A stretch of 64,000 nucleotides of DNA from Paragorgia papillata (taxonomy: Eukaryota > Cnidaria > Anthozoa > Scleralcyonacea > Coralliidae). Positions within the stretch are counted from its first letter, which is position 1. Every line of letters starts with the position of its first letter. Shown here piece after piece: positions 31,432 through 39,836 of this stretch. The notes under the pieces were generated by a model. That model saw only the letters and a program-made list of their open reading frames with translations. It searched no databases and was not told where the DNA came from. The DNA is taken from the NCBI GenBank assembly GCA_035771165.1, contig JAWNZC010000320.1:62001-126000 (forward strand), given 5' to 3'. The position numbers and the translations under genes are program-made.

Positions 31432-31856
31432 GAAGAAAAACACCGCAACAACTAAACCTTTGTTGACAACAAGCAGTAACCATTGATTACTAATACTTAG
31501 ATTGAGGAGATGTCTTCGAAAGTTCAAAATCGTTGTGTAAACACGGAACGGTTTGCCGTACTCGTAAAGTCAATCGAGAAGTCGCGAGTATGAGGAATTG
31601 AATCGAGAAACTGTAAGAGCGTAAGGTACAGACGAAATATTATTTGTCTATAGAATGGCTGAGTGTAATGTTTAAGTCCATGTACACTATTGGTGTTAAT
31701 GACTCATTAGCAATTTAAACAAAAGAACGTGTCTGCGCGAGTTTGGGCGACGTCAGAGCTTAGACAAAGAAATCCTAATTAATATGCTTATTCACGGCGT
31801 CGGTTTTCTCGGCGTATCATTTGCTTGCTATTTGCTGTTGGAGTAAGACCGCAGAG

Positions 31857-32357
31857 ATGGAGGGTTTATATGAAAAATTGTTTTCAATGTTCGAAGCTAT
31901 TTACAATGAAACTTTGTTGGAAGAATATTCGAAGCTTTGTCATGAAAAATGCTACGGTTGTAGGACTAACCATCCTAGTCAGAAACAACACAGTTGCCTA
32001 ACAGATGATGAGCAATGGAGATCGTGCTACGAAGAGACCAGGACAAACGTCGACGAACGTATCTGGATAGAGTTCAACGAAGCGATGCAGGCGTTGAAAT
32101 TACGAAACCAAAGAGACAATAATAAATACTCTCAAGACGCTACAGAGACAGTGGTTGTGCCGGTGGAAATTGACGACTCGCCAAATATTCTTTCTATATC
32201 TGTTCTGTTTAGCTGTCCATTAAAGTATCTGTACCAAGTAAAAGACACTGGTGTAAAATTTACGAGTACGATAAAGAATCCTCGGGAGGCTTACGAGGAG
32301 TATCTTCTTGAAAAGTCTAGAAACTTAACGACGAAAAGCAATCTGAACTATATGTGA
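31857..32357 (+). CDS. HPSQ-motif Cys/His protein (left-arm copy, motif intact)
   Basis: 166 residues from ATG 31857. Cys/His knuckle C32-x2-C35-x3-H39-P-S-Q-x3-H45-x-C47, followed by a DERIWIEFNEAMQALK helix homologous to the element A protein at 12039. Residues 116-153 (VLFSCPLKYLYQVKDTG, then FTST ... AYEEYLLEKS) are the same C-terminal module as in the GRF protein. This links two otherwise different proteins of one element, presumably through a common partner or localisation signal. It differs from the right copy at four or more residues, including C47, which is mutated there. Confidence 0.68.
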   Translation: MEGLYEKLFSMFEAIYNETLLEEYSKLCHEKCYGCRTNHPSQKQHSCLTDDEQWRSCYEETRTNVDERIWIEFNEAMQALKLRNQRDNNKYSQDATETVVVPVEIDDSPNILSISVLFSCPLKYLYQVKDTGVKFTSTIKNPREAYEEYLLEKSRNLTTKSNLNYM

Positions 32358-33053
32358 ACTAATGCTATATGTGTTATAAGAACATTATCGAGTTAATCCA
32401 AAGTTAAATTATGTTTTAAGTTAAATAAAATTTCTTGGACTATTTAGTGTGTAAGAAAGATGTGTAATTTTATATATGTGAAATTTTATCTGAAGAGAAA
32501 TTAATAAAGACATATGAGCAACATTATAATAGTTCTTTGTAGTTTATTTTTATATTATAACAAATTACAGTGTACATATTGACAGCTAATTATTTACATA
32601 AACAAATGTTTTTAAATAAACTGTCCTGCGTTTACCGTTTCTTCTAGCGCACCCACTTCTTATAGATAATGTTTGTTTCTCTGTTTTGCATAATATAACT
32701 CGACAAGACCCTTTATACGAGAGTTGATAAGCGGTAACTTATACATTTAACATGTACCAAAGGAATATCAGAAAGACATACGCATTATTTGTAAATACTT
32801 TATTTAAATTCAGCATAGTACAGAAGATAATGTTTCAACGATTCAACAGCAACTTTAATTCTTATAATTGGTGTCATTCCAATACTAGGGCGTTTAGGTT
32901 GATTGTAGGAATACACTAGTTTTTTGTAATAATGGTTTCTTTCGTTTGATGAAATCTAAACATATATTCAAAATGCACAGTCCTATATAGCCTTTAATAA
33001 ACCATTATCAGTATGTCTCAATGTCGCTTTTCTCAGGTATTCAGCACTTATTC
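32358..33053. other. Non-coding spacer between convergent C genes (left arm)
   Basis: AT-rich sequence with two AATAAA-type signals (about 32425, 32505). A 70-bp block (GCGCACCCACTTCTTATAGA, TCTGTTTTGCATAATATAAC) at 32640-32705 recurs in both arms of element D. No gene. Confidence 0.55.
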
Positions 33054-33866
33054 TTATACCCTGGGTTGATATACATAATGTGTATCAGTCGGAAATATCC
33101 CGGATCTTACTCGGATTTCATCGGGACATGTCGGCGTGAGATCGACAAACAGGTAAGAATATGGCTCTTTGGTTGCCATCTGGTAGGCTTGCTGGAAAAA
33201 CTTTGTGTTGTCGGGATACAACTGTTTGGCAAGATGAGTCACTTGACTTGCATCACGAACATTTTTTGTTAGGACAAAGTAACTAGCGTTGAGAGAGATG
33301 GTACGATGGTCTTTGCTTTGATGAAACAAATTTTGCACAATATAAATCACGCTGAGATTACCATGATGGGATTTCTTCGTGAACAGTTTGGCAATAATCG
33401 TATCTTTTTCACCCATCATATCATCAATGATAAATAGATTTCTTATTTGGGGATTAATACTATCCAATATAGATTCGGATAAACCTTGCACAAACTGAAT
33501 CCCAGGAATAAGAAGTTCCATTTTAGCAAACGTGTCTTGGTACTCAGAATAAAAATAAATTATATTTTCTGGGACAGGGTCGATCATGATTTGGGCGTTG
33601 GCTAATAATTCCTTGACAAAGGTTGTCTTCCCAGTCTTGGTCCCTCCAGAGACCAAGAGTCCAAAGGGATGTGTTAATTGTATGGAGTATGTCTTTTTGT
33701 TGTCTTGGTAATTCGATGCGTTTCCATCAAATGGAGAATACTTAAATGTAGAATCAGTAGACATCGTTTGTATTGGCCGATCTCCCCCATGCAGGACCTT
33801 TACGTGACGTTGTAAATTTAACTGTCTTGAAAAGCTCTTTCCGCAAATATTACCAGCGCTAGGCAT
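33054..33866 (-). CDS. A32-type packaging ATPase of C (left-arm copy, zinc-finger Cys lost)
   Basis: 270 residues from ATG 33866. Walker A GGTKTGKT (74-81), Walker B LFIIDD (144-149), SHHGNLSVIYIVQN (167-180) and a final YLFVDLTPT block. The N-terminal finger should be C5-x2-C8-x12-H21-x4-H26, but here residue 5 is Gly (MPSAGNICG), so the finger is probably non-functional in this copy while the ATPase core is intact. It lies head-to-head with the right copy across the central minisatellite, each transcribed outward. Confidence 0.8.
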   Translation of the reverse strand: MPSAGNICGKSFSRQLNLQRHVKVLHGGDRPIQTMSTDSTFKYSPFDGNASNYQDNKKTYSIQLTHPFGLLVSGGTKTGKTTFVKELLANAQIMIDPVPENIIYFYSEYQDTFAKMELLIPGIQFVQGLSESILDSINPQIRNLFIIDDMMGEKDTIIAKLFTKKSHHGNLSVIYIVQNLFHQSKDHRTISLNASYFVLTKNVRDASQVTHLAKQLYPDNTKFFQQAYQMATKEPYSYLFVDLTPTCPDEIRVRSGIFPTDTHYVYQPRV

Positions 33867-34029
33867 GTTCACACAACAACTCTCAAACTACTTGTGAAAA
33901 TTTATGTGAGAAAAGTAAGATTATATCCTTGGGTTTCTTCTCTAATGCATGTGGGGATACCAAAACGAACCAAGGCGCATGCATAGCTGGACGTCACTTG
34001 GACGTTACGTAGACGCCGCCTCCAAGGGA

Positions 34030-34412
34030 TTAACTCATGAGTAACTCGTGAGTAAATGAGTAACTCGTGAGTAAATGAGTAACTCATGAGTTACTCATGA
34101 GTAACTCGTGAGTAAATGAGTAACTCATGAGTTACTCATGAGTAAATGAGTAACTCGTGAGTAAATGAGTAACTCATGAGTTACTCATGAGTAACTCATG
34201 AGTAAATGAGTTACTCATGAGTAACTCATCACGAGTTACTCATTTACTCATGAGTCATGAGTTACTCATGAGTAACTCATGAGTTACTTATTTACTCACG
34301 AGTTGCTCATTTACTCATGAGTAACTCGCGAGTTACTCACGAGTTACTCATGAGTAACTCATGAGTTACTCATTTACTCACGAGTTACTCATTTACTCAC
34401 GAGTTACTCATG
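34030..34412. repeat. Self-complementary minisatellite at the centre of C
   Basis: About 380 bp made of ACTCATGAGT, AACTCGTGAG and TAAATGAG words. ACTCATGAGT is its own complement, so the tract can fold at many registers and forms the axis of the 9.8-kb palindrome (about 34224). Confidence 0.92.
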
Positions 34413-34581
34413 AGTTAATCCCTTGGAGGCGGCGTCTACGTAACGTCCAAGTGACGTCCAGCTATGCATGCGCCTTGGTTCGTTTTGGTATCCCCACATG
34501 CATTAGAGAAGAAACCCAAGGATATAATCTTACTTTTCTCACATAAATTTTCACAAGTAGTTTGAGAGTTGTTGTGTGAAC

Positions 34582-35394
34582 ATGCCTAGCGCTTGTAATA
34601 TTTGCGGAAAGAGCTTTTCAAGACAGTTAAATTTACAACGTCACGTAAAGGTCCTGCATGGGGGAGATCGGCCAATACAAACGATGTCTACTGATTCTAC
34701 ATTTAAGTATTCTCCATTTGATGGAAACGCATCGAATTACCAAGACAACAAAAAGACATACTCCATACAATTAACACATCCCTTTGGACTCTTGGTCTCT
34801 GGAGGGACCAAGACTGGGAAGACAACCTTTGTCAAGGAATTATTAGCCAACGCCCAAATCATGATCGACCCTGTCCCAGAAAATATAATTTATTTTTATT
34901 CTGAGTACCAAGACACGTTTGCTAAAATGGAACTTCTTATTCCTGGGATTCAGTTTGTGCAAGGTTTATCCGAATCTATATTGGATAGTATTAATCCCCA
35001 AATAAGAAATCTATTTATCATTGATGATATGATGGGTGAAAAAGATACGATTATTGCCAAACTGTTCACGAAGAAATCCCATCATGGTAATCTCAGCGTG
35101 ATTTATATTGTGCAAAATTTGTTTCATCAAAGCAAAGACCATCGTACCATCTCTCTCAACGCTAGTTACTTTGTCCTAACAAAAAATGTTCGTGATGCAA
35201 GTCAAGTGACTCATCTTGCCAAACAGTTGTATCCCGACAACACAAAGTTTTTCCAGCAAGCCTACCAGATGGCAACCAAAGAGCCATATTCTTACCTGTT
35301 TGTCGATCTCACGCCGACATGTCCCGATGAAATCCGAGTAAGATCCGGGATATTTCCGACTGATACACATTATGTATATCAACCCAGGGTATAA
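34582..35394 (+). CDS. A32-type packaging ATPase of C (right-arm copy, finger intact)
   Basis: 270 residues from ATG 34582, with TATAAT 57 bp upstream. C2H2 finger complete (C5, C8, H21, H26), then linker, Walker A GGTKTGKT (74-81), DPVPENIIYFYSEYQ, Walker B LFIIDD (144-149), SHHGNLSVIYIVQN and YSYLFVDLTPT. Compared with the B ATPase it lacks the 200-residue Gln/Pro-rich extension and is clearly diverged, so B and C stem from different parent elements. Role: motor for loading DNA into capsids (family knowledge); no capsid gene is in the window. Confidence 0.83.
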   Translation: MPSACNICGKSFSRQLNLQRHVKVLHGGDRPIQTMSTDSTFKYSPFDGNASNYQDNKKTYSIQLTHPFGLLVSGGTKTGKTTFVKELLANAQIMIDPVPENIIYFYSEYQDTFAKMELLIPGIQFVQGLSESILDSINPQIRNLFIIDDMMGEKDTIIAKLFTKKSHHGNLSVIYIVQNLFHQSKDHRTISLNASYFVLTKNVRDASQVTHLAKQLYPDNTKFFQQAYQMATKEPYSYLFVDLTPTCPDEIRVRSGIFPTDTHYVYQPRV

Positions 35395-36090
35395 GAATAA
35401 GTGCTGAATACCTGAGAAAAGCGACATTGAGACATACTGATAATGGTTTATTAAAGGCTATATAGGACTGTGCATTTTGAATATATGTTTAGATTTCATC
35501 AAACGAAAGAAACCATTATTACAAAAAACTAGTGTATTCCTACAATCAACCTAAACGCCCTAGTATTGGAATGACACCAATTATAAGAATTAAAGTTGCT
35601 GTTGAATCGTTGAAACATTATCTTCTGTACTATGCTGAATTTAAATAAAGTATTTACAAATAATGCGTATGTCTTTCTGATATTCCTTTGGTACATGTTA
35701 AATGTATAAGTTACCGCTTATCAACTCTCGTATAAAGGGTCTTGTCGAGTTATATTATGCAAAACAGAGAAACAAACATTATCTATAAGAAGTGGGTGCG
35801 CTAGAAGAAACGGTAAACGCAGGACAGTTTATTTAAAAACATTTGTTTATGTAAATAATTAGCTGTCAATATGTACACTGTAATTTGTTATAATATAAAA
35901 ATAAACTACAAAGAACTATTATAATGTTGCTCATATGTCTTTATTAATTTCTCTTCAGATAAAATTTCACATATATAAAATTACACATCTTTCTTACACA
36001 CTAAATAGTCCAAGAAATTTTATTTAACTTAAAACATAATTTAACTTTGGATTAACTCGATAATGTTCTTATAACACATATAGCATTAGT

Positions 36091-36591
36091 TCACATATAG
36101 TTCAGATTGCTTTTCGTCGTTAAGTTTCTAGACTTTTCAAGAAGATACTCCTCGTAAGCCTCCCAAGGATTCTTTATCGTACTCGTAAATTTTACACCAG
36201 TGTCTTTTACTTGGTACAGATACTTTAATGGACAGCTAAACAGAACAGATATAGAAAGAATATTTGGCGAGTCGTCAATTTCCACCGGCACAACCACTGT
36301 CTCTGTAGCGTCTTGAGAGTGTTTATTATTGTCTCTTTGGTTTCGTAATTTCAACGCCTGCATCGCTTCGTTGAACTCTATCCAGATACGTTCGTCGACG
36401 TTTGTCCTGGTCTCTTCGTAGCACGATCTCCATTGCTCATCATCTGTTAGGAAACTGTGTTGTTTCTGACTAGGATGGTTAGTCCTACAACCGTAGCATT
36501 TTTCATGACAAAGCTTCGAATATTCTTCCCACAAAGTTTCATTGTAAATAGCTTCGAACATTGAAAACAATTTTTCATATAAACCCTCCAT
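36091..36591 (-). CDS. HPSQ-motif protein (right-arm copy, motif Cys lost)
   Basis: 166 residues from ATG 36591. Same as 31857-32357 except for at least L20W, C47F, Y91H and R143W. C47F removes the last Cys of the knuckle (HPSQKQHSF), and R143W alters the shared C-terminal module. The frame is open, but the protein is probably impaired. It converges on the right-arm ATPase gene. Confidence 0.62.
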   Translation of the reverse strand: MEGLYEKLFSMFEAIYNETLWEEYSKLCHEKCYGCRTNHPSQKQHSFLTDDEQWRSCYEETRTNVDERIWIEFNEAMQALKLRNQRDNNKHSQDATETVVVPVEIDDSPNILSISVLFSCPLKYLYQVKDTGVKFTSTIKNPWEAYEEYLLEKSRNLTTKSNLNYM

Positions 36592-37016
36592 CTCTGCGGT
36601 CTTACTCCAACAGCAAATAGCAAGCAAATGATACGCCGAGAAAACCGACGCCGTGAATAAGCATATTAATTAGGATTTCTTTGTCTAAGCTCTGACGTCG
36701 CCCAAACTCGCGCAGACACGTTCTTTTGTTTAAATTGCTAATGAGTCATTAACACCAATAGTGTACATGGACTTAAACATTACACTCAGCCATTCTATAG
36801 ACAAATAATATTTCGTCTGTACCTTACGCTCTTACAGTTTCTCGATTCAATTCCTCATACTCGCGACTTCTCGATTGACTTTACGAGTACGGCAAACCGT
36901 TCCGTGTTTACACAACGATTTTGAACTTTCGAAGACATCTCCTCAATCTAAGTATTAATAATCAATGGTTACTGCTTGTTGTCAACAAAGGTTTAGTTGT
37001 TGCGGTGTTTTTCTTC

Positions 37017-37193
37017 ATGATGAGTGAAGAAGAAAATAAAGAATGGAGACGAGCGATAAACCTTCGACTTTACCTACGGGATCATCAGCTTATAGAAAAC
37101 CGCAGGGACGAAGATTTAAACACACAATTACTTCGAGCATATACACTCTTAAAACTAAAGAAAAGAAAGACACTACAGAAAATGGTCATATAA
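37017..37193 (+). CDS. Small charged ORF of C (right arm)
   Basis: Inverted copy of the 58-residue frame at 31255-31431, starting MMSEEENKEW; identical in the called part. Unknown function. Confidence 0.3.
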   Translation: MMSEEENKEWRRAINLRLYLRDHQLIENRRDEDLNTQLLRAYTLLKLKKRKTLQKMVI

Positions 37194-37205
37194 AGTGAAG
37201 ACAAA

Positions 37206-37427
37206 GTGATAGAGCCTTGGTGTCTGAATGAAAAGCAGACATTTGAAAAACGGTGCTCTTATCGTAACGATAAAATATCATATTGGTTAACAATTTATGC
37301 TAATATGCAACTGGAGAAAAGAAGGAAAAGAAGAGAATCTACGCTAGTACGATTTCCCGAGGCTTATATCCAGTGGATATTCGAACAGTCAAAGGATATG
37401 TTATACGAAGAGACTAAGCAGTTTTAG
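37206..37427 (+). CDS. Small basic ORF of C (right arm)
   Basis: Inverted copy of 31021-31242, with one difference (G to E in QTFxKRCSY). No initiating ATG at its start. Possible 3' part of the preceding small gene. Confidence 0.25.
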   Translation: MIEPWCLNEKQTFEKRCSYRNDKISYWLTIYANMQLEKRRKRRESTLVRFPEAYIQWIFEQSKDMLYEETKQF

Positions 37428-37548
37428 ATATGTTAATCATTTAATCGAAACAGAAACATTAGTGCTTATACAAACTTTTGAAAGAAAGTGTTTCAATATC
37501 TTTCGAACAGCTTACCGAACGGTTTCTTCATTGAAGGCATCATTTACT

Positions 37549-37761
37549 CTATCCAGCTAAGGTTAAGGGGAAGCTAGAATCATTTACACACTCTTCGCTT
37601 GCCAAACTAACAACAGGACTGTCTCCAACAGGTTGATTAACTGTGTTTTCTTCAAATACGATAACACTTTCGACTATGCTTTGATTTTTTGGACCAAGAA
37701 ATAAATATTTTAAACTGAATACTTTGAATTCTGCCTTATGAGACGACGCGACGCTGTACAT
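37549..37761 (-). CDS. Weak 70-residue ORF of C (right arm)
   Basis: Inverted copy of 30687-30899 with one substitution (V to I). No domain, and its frame is disrupted in the related fragment at 49062-49340. Confidence 0.18.
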   Translation of the reverse strand: MYSVASSHKAEFKVFSLKYLFLGPKNQSIVESVIVFEENTVNQPVGDSPVVSLASEECVNDSSFPLTLAG

Positions 37762-38300
37762 TCTCCATGGTAACGCCCCCGCTAATCATATTTTGGCCTG
37801 AACATGCCCACACATTAATACCCCTTGTTATCCACACACAACTCATGACATCCCCTAAAATGAATTAAATATTCTACTTATATGCAAATCTGGTTATGTT
37901 TTGGGCATTAGTAACTTTAATGACTTTTCCCTTTTGTGTTCTGCACGTGCGAAAATCTTATAACATACTAAATCATAGCGACGAATTATTTAACCTAGCA
38001 ACGCTTTCAAAGTAATAAATCGCTTTGCCTTTAGTTCTTATTTCGACACTTAAAATCGTTCTTTTCACGACTTCTCGAAGTGATTCCTCATTCTATCTTC
38101 CTACAATTTCCTCGCTCATGAACTAGGGTTTACCTCCGAACAAAAAATGGAACGTATTGCTCAACAACTATTAGCCTTATATAAGACAAAACACAACATT
38201 TATAACCAAAGTTGGAGATAAATGAATCACGAAAAAAAAAGAAGTCAGGTATAAACATATATTTATTAGATAGATAATTAGAATACAAAATTATACATGT

Positions 38301-38933
38301 TCAGCAAATGTTCAGTTTTTCCAAGTCTATAGTCAAGTCATTTACCGACTTTTGAAAAAGGTACTCTTCGTATGCTTTCTTATGATCAGTTTCATGGCTC
38401 GTGAATGTCTCTCCAGTCTTTTTGACTGTATATCTGTAAGATGGTGGCATACTAAACAGAACAGTGGAAAATGGTTCAAGGGGATCTTCTTCCGGTTTCC
38501 ATTCGAAAAAGTCACAGCAGTTTTCTCTCTCGTGGGGACACAAGTAAAATAATCGACCTTGATTAGGACCTTCTTTCTTGACTTTGCTAGTACGACAAAT
38601 CAGACCATGTCGACATATTGGTTTGATACCCTCGAAGACATCAGCCCATTGCCAAAACGAACAGGGATTTCCTCGTGCGGAGCAAACAAAGTATGGTCTC
38701 CCGTAACTTTCCTTCATCTTATCTTTAACCATTCGCATCTGTGCTAGTCGTCCATGGCCATGGCACCTTGGATGTATACATTCACTTTCATGGAAGGAGG
38801 CTACGGCTTTTCCAAACATGTAGCAATCTTCTTCTGGGCAAAAGAACTCACAACTAGGTTTCTGTACACAGAACCAAAAGGTGCCATTCCTTGTTGTTGA
38901 GACAGACGCAGATTCACCATGTAGACATTCCAT
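38301..38933 (-). CDS. Triple GRF zinc-finger protein (right-arm copy)
   Basis: 210 residues from ATG 38933. Differs from the left copy at G23V (just after the second metal-ligand Cys of finger 1) and L133P (inside finger 3, FYLCPHE). All metal-ligand Cys/His residues are retained. TATAAA lies about 58 bp upstream on the minus strand. Same three-finger plus C-terminal-module architecture as 27484-28116. Confidence 0.73.
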   Translation of the reverse strand: MECLHGESASVSTTRNGTFWFCVQKPSCEFFCPEEDCYMFGKAVASFHESECIHPRCHGHGRLAQMRMVKDKMKESYGRPYFVCSARGNPCSFWQWADVFEGIKPICRHGLICRTSKVKKEGPNQGRLFYLCPHERENCCDFFEWKPEEDPLEPFSTVLFSMPPSYRYTVKKTGETFTSHETDHKKAYEEYLFQKSVNDLTIDLEKLNIC

Positions 38934-39125
38934 TGTAACGATGTTGTACTTAACCAGAGCCACGAGTGAAGCAACTGAAGTAACCCTGGGTTTATATCAC
39001 CCACTCTATGTGTGCTAATTACTTCCGGGCGTCACACCGTGCGTCACACCGTGCATCACACCGAATATTTAATGAGGCGGCATCCCTTTGGGAGGTGGAT
39101 GGGGGGGGGGTTACCTACTCACAAC

Positions 39126-39836
39126 GAACTACTTATGTCATTGCTAGTAGCTAGATCACAGAACATGAATAAAAATTAAAGGACGTTGTCGTCGTTGAGG
39201 TTGATTGTGTACGTTGTTAATATGCATGCTTGGAAATATACGACCCATGCAAGACTTAAAAACGTTGGTTCACATTTTACTTTTACAAATAATAATTGAA
39301 AATAATATGAATTATTCGTCCACTCATACGCTAAATTCCGTTAACAAACTAAATGCCATTTTGAAACACGTCTTGGGTTATTTGAAGATTCGTGTGCCAT
39401 CGAGTTATTCATAAATTATATACTTTACAAGCGTACAAATGTTCCAATTGCACGAGCGTCAATTTAAACCAAAACATTAGATTTTGAATGGAATAAAATC
39501 CATTCGTGGCATATGCAAGGGGGGGGGGGGGTGTGTGGACCTGGACATGTACATCTAGGGCAAGGAACAATCAAAATGTCTTGGTATATAGTTCGGGCCA
39601 ACGGGCCTAATCGGTCCGTAATATGACAAATAACTACTCCGAGGAAACCCGAAACATGTTTATCTTTATACCGATCGATGTTAATTTAATGTAAATAAAA
39701 CAAAAGTAAAACATGTGTATAAGACTTATTATAAACAAATACAATTTGTACAAAATAACAAAGAAACTTAACGTCTTACGGTTATATACAGAAGAAATAT
39801 GATGAGTTAGATAAGTCTAAATATAAAGCAATGACC
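39126..39836. other. Element A interior between C and the right terminal repeat
   Basis: AT-rich sequence with a short ORF (39205-39414, no supported start) and a poly-G run at 39521. I see nothing else in it. Confidence 0.5.

Larger units (their letters stand above)
27296..39119. mobile_element. Element C: near-perfect palindromic Polinton-like element with a Crypton inserted in one arm
   Basis: Ends AGTAGGTAACCC plus poly-C (left 27296, right 39119), flanked by a perfect CACAAC duplication (27290-27295, 39120-39125). The centre is at about 34224 in a self-complementary minisatellite. The left arm is about 6.93 kb and the right 4.90 kb; the difference equals the 2.03-kb Crypton-like insertion at 28426-30457. 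Each arm encodes the GRF-finger protein, small ORFs, the HPSQ protein and a packaging ATPase, all with full-length frames, but each arm has a Cys substitution in a different protein. No polymerase, integrase or capsid gene seen. Confidence 0.88.

Noticed and set aside
20936..39119. Palindromes as assembly or read-chimera artefacts
   Set aside because: Each element has different left and right flanks with a perfect 6-bp duplication, arms with distinct mutations, and an insertion in only one arm, which a hairpin read artefact would not give. Long-read validation would still be useful.
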